From positions 1 through 64,000 of the forward strand of contig JADJPG010000032.1 of NCBI GenBank assembly GCA_016713365.1: DNA of 64,000 nucleotides. Direction: 5' to 3'. Every line of letters begins with the position of its first letter. The first letter of the stretch is position 1. The DNA is from Verrucomicrobiota bacterium (lineage in GTDB: Bacteria; Verrucomicrobiota; Verrucomicrobiia; Limisphaerales; JADJPG01). Position numbers and translations under genes: made by a program. Shown in pieces: positions 19,650-27,414 of this stretch. The notes below the pieces were generated by a model. The model was not told the origin of the DNA, did not search any database, and saw nothing but the letters and a program-made list of their open reading frames with translations.

Positions 19650-20084
19650 ATGGATGACAAAAAGCAGAATTTGGAAACTCCGCAATCGAAGTTAGACGCG
19701 CCTCGTGGAGGAAAAGAGAATCCAAAGTCGGGATTCAGCGAATTATGTCTAGCACTACTGGAATGGGCGGCAGGAATTAGCCCAATAAAGGGAAAGTCGT
19801 TTGTCGATTATTTTAGGAGGAGCAAGGAGTTTGCAGCTTTAATAAAGGGTGCGCCTTGGCACTTTGGCTTAGCTCTTGTAGTTGCCGCTATCGTGGGATT
19901 TTACATCCGTGGACACTACGCAGAAAAGGCGAAGACCAATTTGCAAGTCGCTCACGGCTTGGAGCTATCAGGGAAGCAAGGGGAAATACGCAGCTTGAAG
20001 GAGCAACAGGAAAGCGAACGGCGAAGCTGGATGAAAGAATCGAAACGAAGAGAGATGAGAATATTCCTTAAGTCGAGAACTTAG
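19650..20084 (+). CDS. Membrane-anchored coiled-coil protein, probably 5' part of a broken gene
   Basis: From the ATG at 19650 (MDDKKQNLE; another ATG lies at 19638) a 144-residue frame has a polar N-terminus, one transmembrane helix (WHFGLALVVAAIVGFYIRGHY) and the start of a coiled coil (KQGEIRSLKEQQESERRSW). It stops at 20084. Protein-like coil text continues in the other two frames: RIETKRDENI just before 20067 and LSRELSDCKIELAPI from 20068. It then returns to the original frame as ALAAMVFTNVPPH, running into the next open frame. The shifts 0-2-1-0 equal three single-base losses. I think this and the following frame are one decayed or mis-sequenced gene. No family is known. Confidence 0.45.
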   Translation: MDDKKQNLETPQSKLDAPRGGKENPKSGFSELCLALLEWAAGISPIKGKSFVDYFRRSKEFAALIKGAPWHFGLALVVAAIVGFYIRGHYAEKAKTNLQVAHGLELSGKQGEIRSLKEQQESERRSWMKESKRREMRIFLKSRT

Positions 20085-20126
20085 CGACTGCAAAATTGAA
20101 TTGGCTCCCATCAGGCATTAGCGGCA

Positions 20127-20750
20127 ATGGTATTCACGAACGTGCCGCCACATCAACAAATGCAGGCTCTCGTGGATGGAATGCGTTCACTTTCCAACCA
20201 AGTGAGCTTGCAGCGGGTGTCAGCTTGGGATTTTAGACTGACTGTGAACGGCGTTAGTATTGATAAAGAGCCCACTCCGTTGACCTTACCCACGCCATTC
20301 AGTGCCTCATTCTCAAATATCCTTTCGACGCTGAGTAACTGCTACTTCATGGGTGCATATATTGCTGGCAAACTTCCGATTGTACCCTCCAACTCCGTCG
20401 TAATGCCACGATTGCTAGTGCTTACAAACGATTCTTTTGTATTTGAGGTTCTTAACGCAAGTGATGTAACTGCAGAGAATGTAACTATAGTCGTGGCCTC
20501 TCAATCTGAACGACTTGAGCTTAGTCCGGGCTGGAAGCAGCGAGGGCACATTATCGCACCATCCGGCAAAACAATTCCCACCCACACTGTAGTTGCAGAA
20601 TTCACATTGGAAAACGGCGCAAATTTTTTATCTCCGCCATTAAAATTTAAAAAAGGTACAAATAGCGGCCCTATAGATATTGATTTGAGCTTGTCTGCAG
20701 ATCGGAGTCAGGCGGTTAATTACAAAATGATCGCTGTAGTGCTAGAATAG
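20127..20750 (+). CDS. Extracytoplasmic-type domain, probably 3' part of the same broken gene
   Basis: An open frame of 207 codons, beta-strand-rich in its second half (LLVLTNDSFVFEVLNASDVTAENVTIVV, HTVVAEFTLENGANF). The pattern is compatible with an Ig-like or jelly-roll domain. The first residues (MVFTNVPPHQQMQALVDGM) have no start signal of note and read as the continuation of a coil encoded upstream in shifted frames. Base composition is clearly more A+T-rich than the window norm. No recognised family. A possible terminator hairpin (GGACGCG-GTGCAA-CGCGTCC, 20776-20795) follows 25 bases after the stop. Confidence 0.45.
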   Translation: MVFTNVPPHQQMQALVDGMRSLSNQVSLQRVSAWDFRLTVNGVSIDKEPTPLTLPTPFSASFSNILSTLSNCYFMGAYIAGKLPIVPSNSVVMPRLLVLTNDSFVFEVLNASDVTAENVTIVVASQSERLELSPGWKQRGHIIAPSGKTIPTHTVVAEFTLENGANFLSPPLKFKKGTNSGPIDIDLSLSADRSQAVNYKMIAVVLE

Positions 20751-20775
20751 GTGGTGCACCCAATAAATTGATCCG

Positions 20776-20795
20776 GGACGCGGTGCAACGCGTCC
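20776..20795 (+). terminator. Hairpin downstream of the 20750 stop
   Basis: GGACGCG-GTGCAA-CGCGTCC is a perfect 7-bp stem. No U-tract follows, so if it terminates transcription it does so without the classical tail. Its position just after a stop codon is the main support. Confidence 0.35.
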
Positions 20796-20817
20796 ATACC
20801 GGGCTGGCGTTATCGAC

Positions 20818-21030
20818 GCACTGAAAGGAGGTGCCTTGCTGGGTACTCCTTTAGTGGCATTTTCTAATTCGTCGCGCACGGAGATGATGTGACGTTCGGG
20901 TTATACCGTGTGACGAAACGCATGATGAGCGCTGTGACATTCAGGAAGCTTTTTCTCCTCCCGCTGGCGTAGTCCCAGGCGGTGCTTGCCGCGGTTTCGG
21001 CGACCAACGTAACTGCGGTCGTCCTCTATT
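20818..21030 (+). pseudogene. Remnant duplicate of the promoter and 5' end of the CotH-like gene at 22207
   Basis: This stretch is a diverged copy of about 22098-22310. Shared blocks include GGTGCCTTGC, CTCCTTTAGTGGCATTTTCTAA, TACCGTGTGACG, CATGATGAGC and GACATTCA(G/A)GAAGCT. The copied start codon (20922) opens MMSAVTFRKLFLLPLA and then hits a stop, whereas the intact gene continues LALSQAVLAA. The copy ends about where the minus-strand glutathionyl-hydroquinone reductase gene ends (21041). That reductase gene is therefore bracketed by two direct copies of this ~210-base region, a trace of a duplication or insertion event. Confidence 0.8.
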
Positions 21031-21040
21031 GGGCGTGCGT

Positions 21041-21985
21041 CTACGTCAGCTTTTCCCGGTCGTGCGGGCGGTGCAGGTCCAGCAGCGGACCGATGGGCAC
21101 TATGCGGGTGGGGTTGATGTCGTCGTGCGTGATGTAGTAGTGCCGCTTGATGTGATCGAAGTTCACGGTCTCCGCAATGCCGGCCTGCTGGTAGAGGTCG
21201 CGCAGGTAACCATCGAGGTTCGGGTAGTCTACGATCCGGCGCAGGTTGCATTTAAAGTGGCCGTGATACACCGCGTCGAAGCGGATGAGGGTGCAGAAGA
21301 GCCGCCAGTCGGTCTCGACGATGCGCGCCCCAAACAAATAACGGCGAGTGGCGAGCCGTGCTTCCAACTCGTCCAGCGCAGCAAAGAGGGTGTGGGCCGC
21401 GTTCTCATAGGCGCGTTGTGTGTCGGCAAAGCCCGCCTCGTACACGCCATTGCTCACCTTCGCATAGATGTCGTTGCTGAGGTCAGCCTGCTCGCGCGCG
21501 AGGTCGGCGGGGAACAGGTCGACGGACGCATCGCCAAACCGGCTGAACACGTCGTTGAACATCCGGCAGATGTCGTCTTCGGAGTTGTTCACGATCACGC
21601 GGGCTTCCTTGTCCCACAACACGGGCACGGTGACGCGGCCGTTGAATTTCGCATCGGATGCTTCATACGCGTCGCGCAGGAACTGAAAGCCGTTCACCGG
21701 ATCGATGGTGTGCCCCGGCCCGTCGCGAAAGGCCCAGCCGCGTTCATCGCGAATGGGATCGACCACGGTCATGCCGATGGCTTCGTCGAGTCGTTTGAGG
21801 TGGCGGACAATAAGCGCCCGGCTCGCCCACGGACAGGCGAGGGACACATACAGATGATAGCGCCCGCGCGCCACGGGATGCGGTGACGAGGTGTCGTCCG
21901 TGACCCAGGCACGGAAGGCATCTTCCTGGCGTTTGAGCTCGCCGGCTTCCGATTGTTCGTCCGGGAACTGCGCGTTGGCTTTCAT
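21041..21985 (-). CDS. yqjG: Glutathionyl-hydroquinone reductase (YqjG/ECM4-type glutathione transferase)
   Basis: Reduces glutathionyl-hydroquinones, releasing hydroquinone and glutathione. I start it at the ATG at 21983-21985 (MKANAQFPDEQ), giving 314 residues, the usual length for this Xi-class family. The longer frame upstream is not protein-like. The catalytic Cys lies in the SLACPWASRALIVRHLK motif near residue 50, in the thioredoxin-like N-terminal domain. The helical C-terminal domain shows SNGVYEAGFADTQRAYE and the conserved TLIRFDAVYHGHFKCNLRRI. Cytoplasmic. It stands alone, in opposite orientation to its neighbours and bracketed by a direct repeat, which hints that it arrived with or was trapped by the duplication. 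It implies glutathione or a related thiol in the cell. Confidence 0.93.
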   Translation of the reverse strand: MKANAQFPDEQSEAGELKRQEDAFRAWVTDDTSSPHPVARGRYHLYVSLACPWASRALIVRHLKRLDEAIGMTVVDPIRDERGWAFRDGPGHTIDPVNGFQFLRDAYEASDAKFNGRVTVPVLWDKEARVIVNNSEDDICRMFNDVFSRFGDASVDLFPADLAREQADLSNDIYAKVSNGVYEAGFADTQRAYENAAHTLFAALDELEARLATRRYLFGARIVETDWRLFCTLIRFDAVYHGHFKCNLRRIVDYPNLDGYLRDLYQQAGIAETVNFDHIKRHYYITHDDINPTRIVPIGPLLDLHRPHDREKLT

Positions 21986-22206
21986 GATGGCAACATAGAG
22001 CAGCACCGGACGCTGCCAAGGGCAAGGATGGGTCCTACTGGGCGTATCCGGGCGCTGGCCCACTTTACAGACGCGGTCTGGAGCGCCGGCTTCCAGCACG
22101 GCGCACTGAGAATCGGTGCCTTGCCGGTGCTCCTTTAGTGGCATTTTCTAAGTCGTCGCGAGCAGGGATGATGACCGCGTCCGGGTTTTACCGTGTGACG
22201 TAACTC

Positions 22207-23475
22207 ATGATGAGCACTATGACATTCAAGAAGCTGTTTCTCCTGTGGCTGGCCCTGTCACAAGCCGTGCTGGCTGCGGATTCGACGACCAACGTTCCCA
22301 CGGTCGCCATCAGCCGCGATGCCACCAACATGGTGATTCAGTTCAAAGGCACGTTGCAGTCTGCCGAGGCTGTGACGGGTCCGTGGCTGGATGTGGTGGA
22401 TGCGAGCACGCCGTTTTCTCCCGTGTCCGCGTGGGGTTCGCGGTTTTACCGGGCGCGCACTCCGGATGGCGTCTTTGTCACGAATGAGGTGGTGGAGTTC
22501 TCGGTCAGCGGGCCGTTGCAGGAGCATTTCGAACTCGCGTTCGCCGGGTTGCCGGATGGCATTTTTCCGCCGGTGCGGCTGAAGCCGTATTTCGACGGCA
22601 CGCTGGTGCTGGGCGGTTTCACGGTGCCGGTGAGCCTGCGGGTGCGCGGCAATTCCAGTCTGCAGGAGTGTCCGTTCCCGAAGCTGAAGTTCAAGGTGTC
22701 GAAGATCGATCGCGCGGTGACTCCCTTCGCCGAGGCGCGGGAGGTGAAGCTGGGGACGCATTGCGCCGAGGGCGGGCGCGGCACCATCGGCCGGTTGCGG
22801 GACCAGATCGCAACGTTCCGCGAGGCGCTGGCTTACGAGGCGATGGGTGAGCTGGGGTTCATCAGCCCGCGAGTTCGCCGGGCGCACGTAGAGTATCGCG
22901 ATACCACGTCCACGAATCTCACGCCGATGGCCGGCTGGGCGATCAGTCGGGATGCGTTGATCCTCGATGACGTGGAAGTGGTGGGAGAACGGCTGGGCGG
23001 TCGGGCCCTGGATGACGAGGAGGTGGCGGCGTTGACGAATGCGAACTTCAACGCGCAGCTCATTACTGATTTGCGGTTCCTCCATGCGCTGCTGGGCAAC
23101 TGGGATTACACGCTGTCCCTCGATGGGCGCGGTTTGTGGAACACGGAGGTGATCGAACTGGCCGGGGGCGCGCTCGTTCCGGTGGCCGGAGATTTTGATC
23201 TCGCGTCGTGGGTGACGGGCGAGGTGCGTGTGGGCGCTCCGCCGGAGTATCGACCGGATTTGCCGGAGCTGGAACGGCGCGCGCATTACGAGCTGGACCA
23301 GATCCGCCAGCAAGCCGGCGCCACTCGTTATGCCGCGGCGAGGGATCGTTTCACGGCGAAACGCAGCGCCGTCGAGACGCTGGTGAGCGGCGCCGTGATT
23401 GATGAGCCCGGACGCAGCAACTGCCTGCATCACGTGAGCGCCTTTTACGAGGCCGCCGCCGCGGTCTTGCGATGA
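22207..23475 (+). CDS. Secreted CotH-like (protein-kinase-fold) protein
   Basis: A 422-residue protein with a signal peptide (FKKLFLLWLALSQAVLAA). Residues ~22-80 look like a short beta-sandwich (VTGPWLDVVDASTPFSPV, typical of verrucomicrobial secreted proteins). From ~95 on it resembles the CotH spore-coat kinase fold: LRVRGNSSLQECPFPKLKFKV, a segment REVKLGTHCAEGG, then FREALAYEAMGELGFISPRVRRAHVEYRD, LRFLHALLGNWDYT and VPVAGDFDLASW. The GNWDY and DFD motifs sit where catalytic-loop and metal-binding residues are found in CotH proteins. The kinase-fold label is moderate; substrate unknown. Its 5' region is duplicated upstream at 20818-21030. Confidence 0.6.
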   Translation: MMSTMTFKKLFLLWLALSQAVLAADSTTNVPTVAISRDATNMVIQFKGTLQSAEAVTGPWLDVVDASTPFSPVSAWGSRFYRARTPDGVFVTNEVVEFSVSGPLQEHFELAFAGLPDGIFPPVRLKPYFDGTLVLGGFTVPVSLRVRGNSSLQECPFPKLKFKVSKIDRAVTPFAEAREVKLGTHCAEGGRGTIGRLRDQIATFREALAYEAMGELGFISPRVRRAHVEYRDTTSTNLTPMAGWAISRDALILDDVEVVGERLGGRALDDEEVAALTNANFNAQLITDLRFLHALLGNWDYTLSLDGRGLWNTEVIELAGGALVPVAGDFDLASWVTGEVRVGAPPEYRPDLPELERRAHYELDQIRQQAGATRYAAARDRFTAKRSAVETLVSGAVIDEPGRSNCLHHVSAFYEAAAAVLR

Positions 23476-23920
23476 TCGACTTCGAGGGCGGAGCCAGTGG
23501 CCATCGACGTCAAGAGGTGGATGGTTGCCCAATCTCCAGACGGGTCCGCCTCCTGACGTCGGCGGCTACCGCTGAAGGGATTTGCTCGAGGTGGGGCGGG
23601 CCGCTCCGCGCGCGCCGGGGTGGCTGATGCTCATCCATGACCCGAAAGCGGCCTTCGACGAGCGTTCGATCGGAATGTTCTTCCGCGGAGACGTCGTCAG
23701 CGGGATCGGAACGGGAATCTGTTGCCGCGCGGCCATCGTCCCCGAGGTGGCAGCTGGAAGAATCGTCCGCAGTGCGTTCGCCAGCGGCGGTGAAGTGTTC
23801 ATCGTCGGGCGCGGAGAGAGGCTCGACGCGGGCGACGGGAGGATCTTTGAATGTCGAGGAGGGACCAACGCGTCGCAAGACACGATCGACGACGCTTAAG
23901 CGTCAGGGAACGACGGTGAA
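23476..23920. other. Gap without a convincing gene
   Basis: Several open frames exist (for example plus 23582-23899 and minus 23510-23878), but in a G+C-rich genome these are expected by chance. None shows a domain, signal or clear start. I see no hairpin with a T-tract. It separates the CotH-like gene from pheA, which runs towards it. Confidence 0.4.
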
Positions 23921-24982
23921 TTATTCGCCGTTGGGGTAGGAGCCGAGGACTTTGACGTAGCTGCAGTGATCGTGAAGCTGCTCAATCGCTTTGGCGACTT
24001 TGCGGTCTTCGGCGTGGCCGTCGCAATCGACGAAGAAGAAGTATTCCCATGCTTTCCGTTTGCTTGGGCGGCTCTCGATTTTCGTCATGTTGAGCTTGTA
24101 GCGGCGGAAGGGCGCGAGGGCGTTGTGCAGCGCGCCGACTTTGTCCGCGATGCTGAACATGAGGCTGGTGCGATCGCGTCCGGTGGGCGGCGGGCATTTG
24201 CGACCGAGCACAAGGAAGCGCGTGGCGTTGGCGGAGCTATCCTGGATGTCGGACTCGAGGAGGGGAAGGTTGTATTTCTCGGCTGCCAATGTTCCGGCGA
24301 TGGCGGCGGCGTGTTTCTCTTTCGCGGCGAGTTCAGCGGAGCGCGCGTTGGAGGAGGTTTCGACGACTTCCGCGTGCGGGAAATTGCGGTGCAGCCAGAC
24401 GCGGCATTGGGCGTGGGTCTGCGGGTGGACGTAGAATTTCTTGATCTGGTCGCGGCGCCATTTGCTGAGGAGGCATTGCTGAATCGGCAGGACGATCTGC
24501 GCGACGATCTTCAGGTCGCTGTCCACGAACATGTCGAGCGTGTGGGTGACGACGCCTTCGGTGGAGTTCTCGACCGGGACGACGCCGTAGTCCGCGCGAT
24601 TCTTCGACACTTCGGTGAAGACGTCGGCGATGGTCTTTTGCGAGGCGTAATCGAGGCTGGACCCGAAGCGGCGGATGGCGGCCTGGTGGGTGAAGGTGGC
24701 TTCGGGCCCGAGGTAGGCGATGACCATCGACTTCTCGAGCGCGAGGGCGCTGGACATGACTTCGCGGTAGATGGCGCGCAGGGAGGCGTCGGGAATGGGG
24801 CCGTCGTTGTATTTGCAGACGCGCTGGAGGACGGCGAGTTCGCGGTGGGGCGCGTAGATCTCTTCGCCAGCCTTGAGCTTGATGTCGCCGATGTGGAGGA
24901 CGTGCTTGGTGCGTTCGTTCAGCAGGCGAACGATCTGTTCGTCGAGTTGATCGATGGCTTTACGGTGTTCGGCGAGGCTCAT
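23921..24982 (-). CDS. pheA: Bifunctional chorismate mutase / prephenate dehydratase
   Basis: Converts chorismate to prephenate and prephenate to phenylpyruvate in phenylalanine synthesis. The protein has 353 residues, near the usual length for the bifunctional form. Residues 1-85 are an AroQ-type chorismate mutase (MSLAEHRKAIDQLDEQIVRLLNER; REVMSSALALEK). The prephenate dehydratase domain follows: AYLGPEATFTHQAA, YGVVPVENSTEGVV, SSNARSAELAA and the catalytic NATRFLVLGR. An ACT domain (from ~275) carries the ESRPSKR motif that forms the phenylalanine allosteric site. Regulation by phenylalanine feedback is therefore likely. A 23-base gap separates it from scpB upstream on the same strand. Confidence 0.97.
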   Translation of the reverse strand: MSLAEHRKAIDQLDEQIVRLLNERTKHVLHIGDIKLKAGEEIYAPHRELAVLQRVCKYNDGPIPDASLRAIYREVMSSALALEKSMVIAYLGPEATFTHQAAIRRFGSSLDYASQKTIADVFTEVSKNRADYGVVPVENSTEGVVTHTLDMFVDSDLKIVAQIVLPIQQCLLSKWRRDQIKKFYVHPQTHAQCRVWLHRNFPHAEVVETSSNARSAELAAKEKHAAAIAGTLAAEKYNLPLLESDIQDSSANATRFLVLGRKCPPPTGRDRTSLMFSIADKVGALHNALAPFRRYKLNMTKIESRPSKRKAWEYFFFVDCDGHAEDRKVAKAIEQLHDHCSYVKVLGSYPNGE

Positions 24983-25005
24983 TGGTTGCGCGAGGGTGGC
25001 TCGGC

Positions 25006-25854
25006 TCAGGAATTTTCCGGAGTCGGTTCCGGGGCCGCGGGCTGGGCTTCGGCCGGCGCTTCCGACGTTTCTTCGCTCTTGCGGCGCTTGAGGCGGTTGC
25101 GTGGCTTTGGCTCCGTCTCGGCTTCGGCAGCAGCAGCGGGCGCGGGAGTTTCCACGGCGGCTTCGACGGGCTCGGCGGAAGCAGGCTCGGTGATGGAACC
25201 TTCGGGCGGCGCGTCGGCCATCGTGAGTTGTTCCGCCGGTGCGGTGGCGAGTCCGGGATCGACGGTGAGGAGAGCCTCGGGCTTTTGCACGACGATGCGG
25301 CGGAGTTCGTCGGCGGCCGGAAGATCTTCGAGGCTCTTAATGCCGAAGTATTCGAGGAAGCCGCGCGTGGTGCCGTAGGTGACGGGGCGTCCAATGACTT
25401 CCGCACGGCCGACGGCTTCGACGAGGTTGCGTTCGAGCAGCGTCTGCATCACGCCGTCGACAGCGACGCCGCGCACTTGCTCAACTTCGGCGCGGGTGCA
25501 GGGCTGGCGGTAGGCGATGACGGAAAGGGTTTCCAGCGCGGGCTGCGAGAGGCGCGGTGGGCGGCTGCGATGGCCGACAAGGGCTTTGATCCACGGCGCG
25601 AATTCAGGCTGGCTGACGAATTGCCAGGAGCCGGCGACGCAGGCGAGGCGGTATGTGCGGGCAGCCTGCTCGTGTTCGCGCGCGAGTTCTTCCAGCGCGG
25701 CGGTGATGGCTTCGAAGGAGGTTTTCTTGAGGCCCTTGATGAAGGCGTCTTCGGAATTCTCGGCGGCGCCGGCGAGCACGTCGCGCAGTTCTTTCGGACT
25801 GAGCGGATTCTGCGCGGAGAAGAGAATCGATTCGAGGATGTGCTTGAGTTCCAT
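25006..25854 (-). CDS. scpB: Segregation and condensation protein B (ScpB)
   Basis: Subunit of the Smc-ScpA-ScpB condensin; dimerises through winged helices and binds ScpA. I start it at the ATG at 25852-25854 (MELKHILESILFSAQ), two bases after the scpA stop; the longer frame upstream is a shadow of scpA. The core family region is residues 1-190: ILFSAQNPLSPKEL, the RPPRLSQPALETLSVIAYRQP segment and a YGTTRGFLEYFGIKSLEDLP motif, which is diagnostic. The last ~90 residues are an extra low-complexity tail rich in Ala, Pro and Glu with a basic patch (RNRLKRRKSEE). Tight spacing with scpA indicates an operon. Confidence 0.95.
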   Translation of the reverse strand: MELKHILESILFSAQNPLSPKELRDVLAGAAENSEDAFIKGLKKTSFEAITAALEELAREHEQAARTYRLACVAGSWQFVSQPEFAPWIKALVGHRSRPPRLSQPALETLSVIAYRQPCTRAEVEQVRGVAVDGVMQTLLERNLVEAVGRAEVIGRPVTYGTTRGFLEYFGIKSLEDLPAADELRRIVVQKPEALLTVDPGLATAPAEQLTMADAPPEGSITEPASAEPVEAAVETPAPAAAAEAETEPKPRNRLKRRKSEETSEAPAEAQPAAPEPTPENS

Positions 25855-25856
25855 GG

Positions 25857-26726
25857 TCAGTTGGCGGGCGCGGATTCGGGGGAAGGTGTGGCTGCGGCGG
25901 CTTCTTCGGGCGCAGGCGCGGGTGCGGGTTCCGATGCGATGGCGTCCTGCGCGACGGCCTCCGCGTAGGCGAGCGCGGGGTTCTCCGGAGTGTCGGTGGT
26001 GGGTGGCGCGGGGCAGAGTTCGATCTCGCCGAAGGGAGATTCCTGGACGGCTTGAATCTGCTTGAGGCGGATGAGCTCGAGCATCGCCAGGAAGGTGACG
26101 ACGACTTCCGTGCGGCTGGTGGCGCTGGCGAAGAGTGCGGAGAACTTTAGCGCGCGCGTGACGGTGATTTCCTTGAGGATGGTCTCGATCTTTTCGCTGA
26201 CGGTCCATTTGTCCTCGAAGATGTCGCGGAGATCTTCGCGCGTGTTGATGCGCTTGAGGACGGAGTTGACGGCGTTGATGAGGTCGAAGAGCGAGGCTTG
26301 ACCGCGGATCGGTCCTTCGTCGGTATCGAACTCCGGGCGGACCGGCAGGCGCGGGTAAACTTCCTCCTGGCGAATCTCCAGCGTCTGAAGCTGCGCGGCA
26401 GCGTCCTTGAATTTCTTGTACTCGACGAGCTGGCGAATGAGTTCCCAACGCGGGTCTTCGCCTTCTTCCTCGCCTTCAGGAGTGACCTGCTGGTCAACGG
26501 GCAGCAGCTCGCGGCTCTTGATGTACATCAACGTCGAGGCCATGACGAGGAACTCGCCGGCGATGTCGAGATCGAGCATCCGCATGACATCGATGTATTC
26601 GATAAACTGCGTGGCGAGCTGGGTGAGGTTGACTTCGTAGATGTCGACCTCCTCTTTCTTGATGAGATAGAGCAGCAGGTCGAGTGGTCCTTCGAACACC
26701 TCGAATTTTACTTTGTATTCGGTCAT
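25857..26726 (-). CDS. scpA: Segregation and condensation protein A (ScpA)
   Basis: Kleisin subunit of the bacterial condensin; bridges the Smc heads. 289 residues, including the N-terminal signature FEGPLDLLLYLIKKEEVDIYEV and LATQFIEYIDVMRMLDLDIAGEFLVMASTLMYIKSRELLP, which form the Smc-neck-binding helical domain. The C-terminal winged-helix region shows VVTFLAMLELIRLKQIQAVQE, also typical. A Pro/Ala/Glu-rich tail follows (about residues 240-289), similar to the tail of ScpB next to it. Two bases separate its stop from the scpB start, so translation is probably coupled. No smc gene is in the window. Confidence 0.96.
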   Translation of the reverse strand: MTEYKVKFEVFEGPLDLLLYLIKKEEVDIYEVNLTQLATQFIEYIDVMRMLDLDIAGEFLVMASTLMYIKSRELLPVDQQVTPEGEEEGEDPRWELIRQLVEYKKFKDAAAQLQTLEIRQEEVYPRLPVRPEFDTDEGPIRGQASLFDLINAVNSVLKRINTREDLRDIFEDKWTVSEKIETILKEITVTRALKFSALFASATSRTEVVVTFLAMLELIRLKQIQAVQESPFGEIELCPAPPTTDTPENPALAYAEAVAQDAIASEPAPAPAPEEAAAATPSPESAPAN

Positions 26727-26904
26727 GAGCCCCCCGAAAGCGGATGCGTTCGGAGCGACAAACTGTAGAGGTGCGGAAGCTGATTTGGCAACGGTTTAGT
26801 CAGTTGCGGAGGGTTGTCGGAGGGCGATAAGGAGCGGGGACCTGCCCGTGTAGGAGAAGCCGTGGTTGACTTACGGCTCTCGTCGGATTGAATCGCCGGT
26901 CAAC

Positions 26905-27396
26905 ATGCACATCCGTCCCGCCACCCACGCCGATTTGTCGGGGATTCTCGAGATCTACAACGACGCGGTGTTGAACACGACGGCGACCTATGATTACGAG
27001 CCGCGAACGCTGGAGCATCGCACGCAGTGGTTTGAGGAGCGGACGCGCGATGGGTATCCCATCTTTGTCGCGGTGGATGGCGCGGGGAAGGTGACGGGCT
27101 GGAGCGCGCTGAATCCCTATCATGCGCGTATCGGCTACCGGTTTACCTCTGAGAATTCAGTTTACGTCGCAGAGAGCGCGCGAGGGCAGGGGATTGGCTC
27201 GCGTTTGCTCGCGCCATTGATTGACGGCGCCAAGACGATGGGATTGCACGCCATCATTGCGGCGATTGACGCGGAGAACGCAGTCAGCATTCGACTGCAT
27301 GCGCGATTCGGTTTCGAGAAGGTCGGTCACTTCAAGCAGGTGGGCTTCAAGTTCAACCGGTGGCTCGATGTGGTTTACATGGAGCGGATCGTGTGA
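26905..27396 (+). CDS. GNAT N-acetyltransferase, phosphinothricin-acetyltransferase type
   Basis: Acetyl-CoA-dependent acetyltransferase of the Pat/Bar/MnaT subgroup. The ATG at 26905 gives MHIRPATHADLSGILEIYNDAV, the classical start of these proteins, and a normal length of 163 residues. Motif A is VYVAESARGQGIGSRLLAPLID (acetyl-CoA pyrophosphate loop, RGQGIG at about 93-98). The region NTTATYDYEPRT and the C-terminal HARFGFEKVGHFKQVGFKFNRWLDVVYM are typical of phosphinothricin or methionine sulfone/sulfoximine acetyltransferases. Cytoplasmic. The substrate is not decided by sequence; amino-acid analogues are usual for the group. It is monocistronic and converges with the next gene 18 bases on. 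Confidence 0.92.
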   Translation: MHIRPATHADLSGILEIYNDAVLNTTATYDYEPRTLEHRTQWFEERTRDGYPIFVAVDGAGKVTGWSALNPYHARIGYRFTSENSVYVAESARGQGIGSRLLAPLIDGAKTMGLHAIIAAIDAENAVSIRLHARFGFEKVGHFKQVGFKFNRWLDVVYMERIV

Positions 27397-27414
27397 GATG
27401 CCCGGTGCCGACGT

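Noticed and set aside
23582..23899. Possible small plus-strand gene in the gap before pheA
   Set aside because: No family, no clear ribosome-binding site, and competing open frames on the other strand.
23966..25378. 470-codon plus-strand open frame opposite pheA and scpB
   Set aside because: Gly/Val/Asp-rich antisense translation; both minus-strand genes are certain.
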